64,000 bases of DNA from Morella rubra (Eukaryota > Streptophyta > Magnoliopsida > Fagales > Myricaceae), in assembly GCA_003952965.2 (NCBI GenBank), contig CM025853.1, positions 8,528,541 to 8,592,540 on the forward strand, given 5' to 3'. Shown piece after piece: positions 46,045 to 57,778 of the stretch (the stretch's first letter is position 1; each line of letters opens with the position of its first letter). The position numbers were made by a program, and so were the translations under genes. A model generated the notes under the pieces. It had not been told where the DNA came from. It ran no database searches and saw only the letters and a list, made by a program, of their open reading frames with translations.

Positions 46045-49000
46045 GTGCCATCCAACCGAGATCATTTTGAAGCTTTGGATTCATCCTCTCTTTGGATGAA
46101 AGACAAGATGGAGGAGACCACCACCACCATGTCTCACATGCAAGAAGCTATAGACACTATTAGTAGGGCAGCTGAAGAGATTAGGAGAGTAGTGGAAGGG
46201 ATACGGCAAGACTTACAAGCAGTATTGGCAAGTCTTGGTGGAGAGCCAAGAGGAGGCAACCATGTACCAGCCGCAAGGATAGAAGAGAATAGGAGAGAAG
46301 ATGTTCATCTTGAGGATGGGAGAGAAACTCAAGTTTTTGAGTCTACAGAGGAGAGCCTAGACCTCGGCAACTCCTTAGATTGGCTGGACGTGTGGAGAAC
46401 GAGCGGGAGGTGGTCGAGAGGTGGCTGCGTGAGGAGGAGTCCAACCATGACACGGATGATCATGCAAGAACGGAGAAAGGATTTGGAGGGAGTTGGTATA
46501 GGGAGAAGATGCCCTATGGCCGAGATGCTAGAAGACATGAGATACCGTCGAGAGGCCACAACTATTATGATGAAGAGGAAGGGAATCGGGTTAACCACCG
46601 GGGACCTAGAAGGCCACATTTACTTGGAAAGGACTATGAGGAGGATGATGGAAATCGGTTTAACAACCAAGGACCAAGGATACCAAAGATTGACTTTCCT
46701 AAGTTCAATGGTGGTGACCCGCATTAGTGGCTCGATAAGGCCGACCATATTTCCATGTCTATGAAGTCCCAAGGGCGGAGAGAGTAGCCACGACATGCTT
46801 CTTCCTTGATGGGAAAGCAAGCAAATGGTGGAGATGGATTCGGGCCAATATGAGAAGGAACGAAGAAGGCTCGGGTGAACGCATTCGAGAGCGAGCTGCT
46901 TATGCAGTTCGGGCCCTCGCCCATTGTTAACCATCATGGCCAATTGGCCAAGCTTAAGCAAGAAGGCAAGGTGCATGCTTATGTGGAGGATTTTCGACAA
47001 CTCCAAACTTTAGTGAGGGGTTGGTCCGAGGAGGCACTTGATCGGCACCTTTGTGGATGGGCTAAAGCCATGGATAGCCAAGGAGCTCAAGTTGAAGCAG
47101 CCCACTAGGCTACAAGAGGCAATGAGGATGGCTGAAATTCTTGAAGATAGTCACCATTTCGAGAAAAGGCATGTCAAAGACCAAGTGGCTAACAAGGATT
47201 CTAAGCCCTTGTATTCCACGGGGTCTTGGAAGGGAAAGAGGTGGCTATAGGAGAGGCGAGGAGCAAAGGGAAGGAAGTCAAGAAGCTTAGTCGGGAGGAG
47301 CTTGATGAATACATTAAGAAGGGCTTATGCTTCAAGTGTGGGGAGAAATAGATTCTGGACCACCAATGCAAAAAGGTCAAGGTTATGTTTATGATCGATA
47401 AAGAGGAGGAGCATATGGGGAAGACTAGTGAAGAGGAGCCCAAGCAGGTGGAATCTTCTAGCAATGAGGAAGGTGATGAGGCCGAGTTGAGCCTCAATGC
47501 CATGTCCGGGGTACAAAAGCCTTCAACCATGCGACTTATGGCTTGGGTCGATAAGCATGAAGTAACGTTGCTGGTGGATAGTGGGTTTTAGAGCTGTTTA
47601 GTACCACCGGAAAAATTCAGTGGCGCCGGCACCAGAACCTACACCAGCACCGGGTTGCCGGTACCCGGCCTCACCGATGCCGGTGTCGATGGCCTTTTTT
47701 AGAAAAATTTGGGGTTTTTTTGGTTCTCGGTTTACCCAGCACAGGGTTCGCAGGTACCGAGAAAAAAAATTTTAATTTTTAATTTTTTTAGTAAAACGAC
47801 ATAGGTTCTCTTAATGAGAAACTACGTCGTTTAAATTTTAAACCTAAAAGGCTAAAACCCCTCCCCCTTCTGTCTTTGTTTTCATCTTTGATTCCCCCCC
47901 CCCTCAAATGTCGACAGTGGCCTCGCTCTCCCTCCCTTCACTCTCCAATCGCCCCTCCACCCTTCGCCAACCACCACGCCGGCTGTGCCTCCCTTCGCCA
48001 ACCACTGCAGGTACTCTCATCTTCTCCTTTCCCTCACGTTAATTTTTTCCTATTTGTGTTCAATTTTTACATGTTGAATAATTAATCTCTCTTCCATCGA
48101 TCTATTGCTTGGCTGTTCGTGTGGGTTTTAAGCATGGGAGAAACGACATAGTTGTTGGATTTCATTTGATCAAACGGTGGAGGAAGGTTGATTAACTTCT
48201 TTAGCTCAATGGGTTTGTTGACTTTAACATCGTGGGTGTGTATTAAGGAAGAGAACATTTAGGTTTTACAGCCAAATCAAAAAATAATTAGCATTTAGTT
48301 GACTTGTAGATGCAGAATTTTTTTTTTATATATTCTCTTGTTACTCTTGCATACTACCATAGTATTCTTCCTCACCTCATACTTCTAAAAGAAAATGTTG
48401 ATAGTGATAGTGGATTCTATTTTTTTATTCTTGATCAACGGCTTTGATAATTGATACTGAGTTTCTTTGTCCTAACTCCTAAGATATGCTTTAGTGGTGA
48501 CTTTTATTTCTTTGTAGAGAATTCCAACTTGTCTGCACCTTATATTTGTAGCCTTTTAGGATCTCAGCAAGTTAAAAAGAGTATTTGTTCGGAAAGGAAC
48601 TTATTTAGGAAGTCGATTTAACTATTCTTGTTTTTGTGAATTTCATTGTCTATGTGCATTTTATATATTTTGCAATCACATCACTGCCCTTGAATCATAC
48701 TCCGATCAAGTGTGGAAAATGCTAAAAAAAATGGTCCCAACATAAATGTAGGTTAACCGGAAACCGCCAACGCTAAGGGCCGGTGTTTGCCCTTTAACAG
48801 TGTAGGTGTAGGTTGCCAATATTTGATAACCGTCCTATCCGGTACAGGTGTCGGTTTTGGCCAAAACCGGCACCTACACCGGGGTTGAACAGCCCTAGTA
48901 GGTCTACCCACAACTTCATCAATTCCCAAACCCTTTCTAAGATCGGATTGCATGGAGAAGAAGTAGAACCATTCGATGTAAATTTGACAAATGGTGAAAA

Positions 49001-50062
49001 GTTAAGATGCGAACTGGTGGTGAAAGCCGTGAAGATAAATGTCTAAGGCGTCCGTATAGTGGCAAATCTCCATGTACTCTTTCTGGTCAGGCTAGATGTG
49101 GTGTCGGGCAATGCATGGCTAAGAGGCATCGGCAAAGTTGTCACAGACTACGAAAAGATGACTATGGAGTTCAAGCTCGGAGGGAAGAAGAGGATGTGGA
49201 CAGTTTTAGCATCAAAAGAGCCAGGCCTTGCGAGGCCAATATGTTCGAGAAGCTATACAAGGGTGGGGCTCATTGCTTCACCATAATGATCGGCCAAAAC
49301 CGTGGAGTTGCTGAGCCGAGAAAGAATCATAGCGATGGAACAGAAGAGTTACCTCGAGGTGTACGGTCGATGTTGGAAAGGCACAAGGAGGTATTAGAAG
49401 TCCCGACCACGTTGCCTCTAATGAGAGAGTTAGATCACCGCATTATGTTGAAAGATGCAGGCAAATCGGTGAATGTGCCACCCTACCAGTATGCTCATTT
49501 TCAAAAGGGAGAGATCGAAAGGCAAGTAGAGGAGATGTTGGTCAGTGGTCTGATTCGACCGAGCACTAGTCATTTTTCATTGCCGCTATTACTTGTGAGG
49601 AAGAAAGATAGGAGTTAGTGCTTTTTGCACCGACTACCGAGCACCGAATGAAGCAATGGTCAAGGATATATTTCCCATACCTATGGTGGATGAGATGCTT
49701 GATGGGTTGCACAAGGCTCATCTGTTCACCAAGCTAGACTTAAGCGTCGGGTACCATCAAATCCGAATGAAGGAGGAAGACATTCACAAGATGGCATTTA
49801 GGACTCATTCCGGCCATTATGAGTACCTAGTGATGCCGTTCGGGCTATGTAATGCCCCATCGACCTTCCAAGCGCTATGAATGCCATATTTAAGCCGTTC
49901 CTAAGAAATTTTGTGTTGGTATTTTTCGATGACATCTTGGTGTACTCGAAGACTATGGAGGAACACGTGATGCAGTTGGAGCAAGTGTTGGTGATCTTGA
50001 AGGAGCACCATTTCTTCATCAAGGCCTCTAAATGTGCCTTTATGCAAGAAGAGCTGGAATAC
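46045..50062 (+). pseudogene. Chromovirus gag, protease and RT segment, first copy (fossil)
   Basis: Gag-like sequence (from 46045), a zinc-knuckle remnant near 47330, the start of the protease region near 47570, and reverse-transcriptase sequence at about 49480-50060. It is interrupted by the hAT derivative at 47589-48897 and by numerous other breaks. Confidence 0.75.
47589..48897. mobile_element. Non-autonomous hAT element nested in the chromovirus
   Basis: Terminal inverted repeats TAGAGCTGTTTAGTACC (left) and TAGGGCTGTTCAACCCC (right, reversed). The 8-bp flanking repeats are GTGGGTTT (47581-47588) and GTAGGTCT (48898-48905), each one base from GTGGGTCT, the sequence of the unoccupied site in the second protease copy near 50972. 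Subterminal DNA has a near-perfect palindrome TCGGTTTTGGCCAAAACCG. The interior (1.3 kb) lacks transposase and resembles the 5' untranslated part of an autonomous hAT element, so this is a deletion derivative. Related ends occur at 7686. Confidence 0.88.
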
Positions 50063-52765
50063 CTTGGACCAAGAAGACTAAAGATTGACTTCCCTAAGTT
50101 CAATGGTGGTGACCCTTATTAGTGGCTCGATAAGGCGGACCACTATTTTCATGTCTATAAGTACCAAGGGCGGAGAGAGTAGCCACAACATGTTTCTTCC
50201 TTGATGGGAAGGCAAGAAATGGTGGAGATGGATTCGGGCCTAATATGAGAAAGAAGGAAGAAGGCTCGGTGGACGGCATTCGAGAGGGAGCTGCTTATGC
50301 AATTTGGGCCTTCGCCCATTATCAACCATCATGGCCAACTAGCTAAGCTCAAGCAAGAAGGGCAAGGTGCATGCATATGTGGAGGAATTTCGACAACTCC
50401 AAACTTGGTGAGGGGTTGGTCCGAGGAGGCACTTATCGGCACTTTTGTGGATGGGCTAAAGCCATAGATTGCCAAGGAGCTCAAGTTGAAGCAGCCCACT
50501 AGGCTGCAAGAAGCAATGAGGATGGCTGAAATCCTTGAAGAAAGTCATCATTTCGAGAAAAGACACGTCAAGGACCAAGTGGCTAACAAGGTTTCTAAAC
50601 CCTTGTATTCCACGGGGTCTTGGAAGGGAAAGAGGTGACTACGGGAGATTCAAGGAGCAAAGGGAAGGAAGTCAGAAGTTAGTCGTGAAGAGCTTGATGA
50701 ATACATTAAGAAGGGCTTATGCTTCAAATGTGGTGAAAAGTGGAGTCGCGATCACCAATGCAAGAAAGCCAAGGTCATGTGTATGATCGAGGTAGAGGAG
50801 GAGCATGTGGGGGAGACAAGTGAGGAAGAGCACGATCATGAGGAGTCCTCTAGTGATGAGGAAAGTGATGAGGTTGAGTTGAGCCTCAATGCCATGTCTG
50901 GAGTACAAAAGCCCTCAACCATGCGACTTATGGCTTGGGTTGGTAAGCATGAAGTAATGTTGTTGGTGGATAGTGGGTCTACCCACAACTTCATCAATTC
51001 CCGCATCCTTTCTAAGGTGGGATTGCATGGAGAAGAAGTAGAGCCATTCGATGTGAAGGTGGCAAACGGTGAAAAGCTAAGGTGCGAGATGGTAGTGAGA
51101 ACCGTGAAGATGAATGTCCAAGGCGTCCGTATAGCTACTGATCTTCATGTACTTTCTTTGGTGGGGCTAGATGTTGTCTTGGGCAATGCATGGCTAAGAG
51201 GCATTGGCAAAGTCGTCACCGACTATGAGAAGATGACTATGGAGTTCAAGCTTGGAGGGAAGAAGAGGACGTGGACAGCTTTAGCATCAAAAGAGCCAAG
51301 GCCTTGCGAGGCCAATATGTTCGAGAAGCTATGCAAGGGTGGGGCTTATTGCTTTGCCATAGTGATGGGCCAAAACGCGGAGATGATGAGCAAGAAGAGA
51401 AGCATAGTGATGGAAGTGAGGAGCTGCCCCAAGGTGTGAGGACGATTTTGGAAAGACACAAGGAAGTATTGGAGGTACCTACTCATTGCCACCAAGTAGA
51501 GAATTTGATCATCGCATTGTGTTGAAAGATGCGAGTAAGCCGGTGAATGTGCCACCATACTGGTATGCTCATTTTCAAAAGGGTGAGATCGAAAGACAAG
51601 TGGAGGAGATGTTGGCTAGCAGCTTGATTCGACCAAACACTAGTCCCTTTTCATCACCGATGTTGCTTGTGAGGAAGAAATATGGAAGTTGGCACCGACT
51701 ATAAAGCATTGAATGAAGCAACGGTGAGGGATAGATTCCCATACCCACGATGGACAAGATTCTTGATGAGTTGCATGAGGCTTATGTGTTCACCAAGCTG
51801 GATTTGAGGGCGGATACCATCAAATCCGGATGAAGGAGGAAGACACCACAAGACGGCATTTAGGACTCATTCCGGCCATTATGAGTACCTAGTGATGCCT
51901 TTTGGGCTATGTAATGCCCCATCAACTTTCCAAGCGGCTATGAATGCCATATTCAAGCCGTTCTTGAGGAAGTTTGTATTGGTGTTCTTTAATGACATCT
52001 TGGTGTACTCGAAGAGTGTGGAGGAACACTTGGAGCAATTGGAGCGAGTGTTGATGATCTTGAAGGAGCACCACTTCTTCATCAAGGCTTCCAAATGTGC
52101 CTTTATGCAAGAAGAGCTGGAGTACCTTGGCCACATCATTTCGGCCAAGGAGTGAAGGTGGACCAGCGGAAGGTGAAAGCTATGGTGGATTGGCCCTTAC
52201 CCAAGACGTGTCGGCCTTGCGAGGATTCCTTGGTTAACGGGCTACTATCGAAGGTTCGTGCAAGGCTATGGATTGATAGCCAAGCCACTTACCTCGATGC
52301 TGAAAAAGGAGGGCTTTGAATGGACCGAAGATGGAAGGAGAAGAGGACTTGAAGAGAGCCATGACCAAGACACCCGTCTTGGCCTTGCCCGACTTCAAGA
52401 AACCATTTGAAGTGTATACGATGCAAGTGGAGAAGGGATTGGGGCGGTGCTAGCTCAAGAAAGAGGCCCATTGCTTATATCTCCAAGGCCTTAGGGCCAA
52501 TGAAGAAGGCATGGAGCACTTATGCAAGAGAAATGTTGGCGGTCGTGCATGCGTGAAGGTGTGGAGACCTTACCTCTTGGGAAGAAAGTTCACTATCATG
52601 ACCGATCAACAAGTATTAAGACACTTGCTAGAGCAAAAGATCGTGACGCCGGAGCAACAAAGTTTCTTGTGAAGCTTTTGGGTTCGAGTATGACATTGTA
52701 TATCAGCCCGGCAAGGAGAATAAAGTGGCTGATGCGTTATCAAGGAAGGAGGGAAGTCCAATGAT
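50063..52765 (+). pseudogene. Chromovirus second gag-to-RT segment plus RNase H region (fossil)
   Basis: From about 50063 the sequence returns to the gag region seen at 46676 and runs again through gag, zinc knuckle (about 50720), protease (LLVDSGSTHNFI, about 50970) and reverse transcriptase (about 51560-52150), continuing into an RNase H-like part (to about 52765). Broken in several places. Confidence 0.75.
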
Positions 52766-52919
52766 GTGGACTCTTTATGAAGATGAGGCCGAACTTAGTG
52801 CATTGAGTGGAGCTGAATGGAGGATATGGACAAGCTTAGAGAGGCCGTGAGTTGGATGCGAGGTCTCAAGAGATCATAGAGAAGCTTGAGAGCCCATGTG
52901 ATGGGGTGACCGAATTCAA

Positions 52920-54245
52920 ATTGTAGGATGGGCTTATCTATTACAAGTCCTATGTCTATGTGCCCGATGTGCCAAACTTGAGGAAGGAGATTCTCACTTA
53001 CTTCCACCATAGCAAAGAAGGTGGTCATTCGGGGTGGCTTAGGACCTATATGAGGTCAAGCATTTCTTCTATTGGGAGGGCCTAAAGAGTAGTGTGAAGA
53101 AGTGGGTGGCTGAATGTGACGTGTGTCAAAAGGCCAAACATGATACGAGGGCCCCTACGGGTCTTTTGCAGCCCTTGCCCATACCGGAAGCTATATGGGA
53201 AGACTTTATCCATGGATTTTGTGGAGGGCTTGCCCACAAGTCAAGGTACGAAGTGATCTTGGTGGTAGTGGATCGCTTAAGTAAGTATGCTCACTTCATA
53301 CCCCTTAAGCATCCATTTACTATAAAAAGTGTGGCTAAGGCGTTTGTGGATAACGTGGTGAAGCTCCATGGTTTCCCTAGAACCATAGTGACGGACCGGG
53401 ATCGGGTGTTCATGAGCTCCTTTTGGAAGGAAGTGTTTGCACTACAAGGGAGAAAAATGAAGACAAGTTCTTCATACCATCCGCAGACTGATGGCCAAAC
53501 GGAGGTGGTCAACCGTACGTTGGAGCAATACTTGCGATGCTATTGCCATGATGAGCAAGCAAGGTGGATGGAATACATGTCATGGGCGGAGTATTGGTAT
53601 AATACAACGTACCACTCTTCCATCACACTTAGCCCATTTAAAGTTGTGTATGGGAGGAAGCCTCCTACTTTGGTGACTTATGAGAAGGGCACGGCTAAGA
53701 ATGCAGAGGTGGAGGAAGCCTTGATTAGAGATGAGATCCTAGCTAAGGTGAAGAGGGAGCTTAAGAAGGCCCAATCGAGCATGAAGAAATATTATGACAA
53801 AGGGAGAAGACTAGAAGAGTTTAAGCCCGAGAACTTTGTGTACTTGAAGCTTCAACCATATGGCCAAAAGAGAATGAAGAGAAAGGCAAGCTACAAGCTT
53901 GAGAAGAGGTACTATGGGCCATTTAAGGTGGCTGCCCATGTTGGAGTAGTTGCATATCGGTTGGAATTACCACCAACCTCAAGACTTCACCTGGTGTTTC
54001 ATGTGTCTCTCCTCAAGAAGTGAGTTGGAGATCCTAGCTTGATTATAAAGGAATTGCCTTCCTTCGATGAGAAAGGTAGAATGCTCCTATAGCCTGCGAA
54101 GATTATTGAATACAAGATGGTACCACAGGAGAGGATTAGAAGGAAGATTTGGAAAGTATTGGTGCAGTGGAGTGGGCTACCTAGAGGGGAAGCAACTTTG
54201 GAGGATTATGATGACATAGCCTTAAGGTTCCCAGATTTTACCCTT
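52920..54245 (+). pseudogene. Chromovirus integrase and chromodomain-like tail (fossil)
   Basis: The longest open part of the element (53094-54023) has the integrase zinc-finger cysteines (CDVCQKAK), the catalytic core landmarks (VVDRLSKYAHFIPL, TDRDRVF, SYHPQTDGQTEVVNR) and a GPFKV-type C-terminal region. A chromodomain-like stretch (VLVQWSGLP...EATLEDYDDI) follows at about 54117-54245. The element as a whole is broken. Confidence 0.85.
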
Positions 54246-54277
54246 GAAAACAAGGGTACACTTCATGGAAGGGGGAA

Positions 54278-55418
54278 TGAAAGGATTCTAAGTGAAGACC
54301 ATGAGCTGCATGGCCACGAGTAGGAGAATAGGTTGCAAGATACGACGCTAGTGACACCCATTGGTGCCTTTGACATGCCCACAGCACGCGCGGCAAGAGC
54401 ACATGACACACCTATAGCGCGCGGCCAAAACACTGCAGCCATGTCATGGCATCAACGCGATCGCACGCAAGCAAGGCGCACCAGCACCCCTGACAGGCCA
54501 TGACAGCCCAGCGATGCCCATACCTGGCATGTCAGCTAGCTAGCCAAAGACATGCCATAGCAAGCTCATGGCCAGCATCGAGACTTTTCTTGACATAGTG
54601 CCACAGCAAGACCTTAGCCACCAGCCAAGCCAACCAGTAGCAGATGATCAAGAGTGGCTACCCACAGCAGCCACCACCGGAGGACCACCACCCTTAGCGG
54701 TGACCGGGTGGGATGTGAAGAGCATGGCCTGGGGAGTCGGAGGAGCATCACCACCCATGGAGGAGCATGGCGGCGCGCCACCGTGTAAGGTAACGGACGG
54801 CGGCAAGATCAAGCATTTTATGGAGATATCTTTAGAGATTGATTTCCTTGTAGTGAGTGATTGAATAAATCATATCTTCTAGATTTAGGATATTTCTCTT
54901 AAACTCTAAAAGATTAGTTTTCCTTTTGAGTTAAGTTGTTTTAGGCATATATAGTCAAATCTCCTTGATTCTAGGAATTGTTTCCTTAGAATCTTGAAAA
55001 TTTGATTTGAGTGGGTTGGTAGGATTTTTGTAATTTTCTGAGGATGCCTATATAAGCACCCCTCAAGAGCATTGGTAATTATTCAGTCAGAGAGTTGTGT
55101 TTGTAAGCTTAGAGAGCTTCTGAGTGTTGGCCAGCATAGACACATTTATGCCAGTAATTTCGAGGCTAATAACCTCTTGAGTTTGGGTATGCTTAGGCTA
55201 ATAACCCTTGTACGAGCTTGTAGTTCGTAGAACTAATAATCCTTAGACCACGTTCTTCATAATAACAGTGAGGTATTCTTCATTTCTTGTGTGTTAGATC
55301 CTATTTACTACTCTCGTATGTTACTTGAAACAGTTTGGGCGGATCGATTGTGGTATTGGAGCAGATCACTTGGAGGAGTTGGTGATTGTTTTGGAGTCCT
55401 TGACCAAGGATCCTAACA
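54278..55418 (+). repeat. 3' LTR of the chromovirus
   Basis: Starts TGAAAGGATTC immediately after a polypurine tract (GGAAGGGGGAA) and ends CCTAACA. Landmarks match the 5' LTR in order, but the two differ substantially. Confidence 0.8.
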
Positions 55419-55424
55419 GAGACA

Positions 55425-56311
55425 GAGAGAGGCGCGGCGTAGGAGGGGGGTAGGAGAGACACAAGCAATCGGGAATTTTATGCATTAACCCTAACCTTGC
55501 CGGAACGACTTCTTTTTGTTTTTGAAAAAATCAAAATAAAAACTATGACATTTTGAAGTTTTTTTTAAAAATAAAAAAAAAATACGGTGCCAGTTAATCA
55601 CCAAATTTACAAGTAGCAACCGGCACTAGTAAGAGCATCACATTTTGTCAAAAATTGACACCGCTAACCGATAGTTTGCCAGTTCTCAATGCTGGTTACT
55701 AATTGTTGTGGGAGTTGAACCAGCTAACCAACTTATCTATATATATATATATATTTGGATATCCAGTTTTGCTAAGTGCATGGAAAGTGATCGTCTTGTT
55801 CTTGTTTATGTTCCAAAGTTGTAGAGTCTGGATATTTTATTTGAACTCTCACGTAAAAATAAGTTGGAATGCAGTACTCAACAGATGTGCAACAATTATC
55901 CAGCAGTTTTTATGGAGCAATGCCATGTCTAAGCTGTAATTTGTAGCGGTACACCAGTAATAGCTATATTGTACTTGTTCTAAAGGCTGCAGCAGACATG
56001 AAAGGAAAAAGTAATTAAAAAGAAAAAATTCACCAAATTTGCCTTTCGAGAGTCAAGACTGCTCCAAATTCTGTATAAAATATATTTGTCTTCGAAAAAT
56101 CATCACCTTTTCAAAATCTCAAACTTATTCAAGTTACTGCTACAAGTAAATTCAATTGTTCACAATGAACGTCAAGTGTACTTCGTGCAATAGAGGTTTT
56201 TTTAAAATTAAAAATTAAAAATAAAAGAGTATCGTACCTCCAAGTTTATTGATTATTGAAAATCCTTTACAAACGTTGAATAAGTAACAAAGAAAAACAA
56301 TATATTTAAAA
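55425..56311. other. Spacer between chromovirus and hAT element
   Basis: No gene. At 55590-55730 the phrases GTGCCAGTTAATCACC, AACCGGCACTAG and GAGTTGAACCAGCTA resemble the right terminus of another hAT derivative without a visible left end. (TA)n at 55738-55755. The last eight bases (56304-56311) are the hAT target duplication. Confidence 0.5.
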
Positions 56312-56693
56312 TAGTGCTGAACAAAACTGGACCATAGACCGGATCGGACCACAAAATCGGATCAAACCGAACCGGTTTTGTGGTTTTAAAATTTTAAATC
56401 CGGTTCGGTCCAGACCTGATTTAAAAATTGGTTATATCCGGTTCAGTTCGATTCAGACCTTTAAAGAATCGGTCTAGACTGGACCGGATTTATTAATTTA
56501 AAATAATAAATATTTTAAAAAAAAATTAATACAGAAATTTAAACTGAAAAAATAAAAATCGTCAAAGACTCAAAAAACAATGTTTTGACTCTTGAGTTTT
56601 GACGCCCTAAGCTTCCTTCGAAGAATGAAACAACGAAATCCCTCCTTGATGGCTTGATCCTTCCTCGATCCCCTTTCAAACTCAAGTCCTGAA

Positions 56694-56708
56694 CCCCCCC
56701 CCCCCCCC
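56694..56708. repeat. Poly-C run
   Basis: Fifteen consecutive C residues in the 5' part of the hAT element; a likely site of length error. Confidence 0.9.
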
Positions 56709-57778
56709 ACTCCCCAGCTAGTGCAGCCACGCCACAGCCCATTGCCCCACTCCACAGTGACACCTAACCATGCCTAGTGCCCACGCCAGCCACGCTCGTC
56801 GCCCACACCAACGGCACCTCCCCGAAGCCCGAGCCCCACTCCACAACTGTGCCCAACCAACGATTTCTTGGCCTTTGCTCAGTTGAGTCTTGAGTGTAAG
56901 CAATAAGCATTTAATTTCTTGGCTTCGCTTCGGTTGAGTGTAAATTTATATGAGGGCTTTAATTTGCTCATGAAAAGAAAAGAAGAAGAAGTAGGGTTTT
57001 GAACTTTTGATTTCATATTGTGAATCTGTGACTAGGAATTGTGCCTAGGATTTAGTTTATCTGCTTATGGGGTTTATCTGACTAGAACTTTTGAACTTCG
57101 GTTGACTTTTGATTTCATATTGTGAATCTTAATACGCTTTTGGTTCCATTATTGAAAAGTGATGATGAAGGAACTTTGCATTTTATCTGCTTAGTGAGTG
57201 TTGTAGTAATCAGTTTTGTTTTCAAATGAAGAACTTTATGCACTTTCATGGTATTCACTTAAAGTGAAGATTTACTATTTGTTTTGCAAAGAACCTGTGG
57301 TATTGAATAGGAGATCTTTATATATGTTGGATTTTTTTTTTTTAATGTTTGTGGCTCTTTGACTTGGATATTTTTAGATAACTAAAAAAATTTTATTTTT
57401 AGTGAAGAAAATATTTCCCTTTATAGTACGTACGCTGTAAATCCAGCCTAATTTGACAACAAAAAGAAAAAAGAAAACATCTTTGATTATGGTGCCCTTC
57501 TCAAATCCTCTTGCTTTGATCATGAGCCATCTATGTGTTATTTAATGAACTTTCATGTTACATTGCGGATTGGAAGTCTCTAATTGGTTTGTTTATCTTT
57601 AATTTCCATTATTTGAATTCTGTTTCAAATTGCATTGCTTGTTTGGTTGCTGAAACCAACATGATATTACTGGATGTGCTCTTTTTCTCTCTCACACATT
57701 TATATGTACGTACTTATATTTATTTGTATATGTTTCGAAGTGTACTCACTTCAATATTTTATTGGTAGAGAGAGTTTC

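Larger units (their letters stand above)
44736..55418 (+). mobile_element. Ty3/Gypsy chromovirus-type LTR retrotransposon, broken
   Basis: A 10.7-kb fossil element bounded by LTRs at 44736-45902 and 54278-55418 and by the short direct repeat GAGACA on both sides (44730-44735, 55419-55424). Domain order (gag, protease, reverse transcriptase, RNase H, integrase, then a chromodomain-like tail) places it among plant chromoviruses, probably the Del/Tekay side. The gag-to-RT part is present twice in tandem, and a hAT derivative is nested in the first copy. The reading frames carry many interruptions, so the element is dead. The LTRs differ markedly, which suggests an old insertion or a chimeric history. 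Confidence 0.85.
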
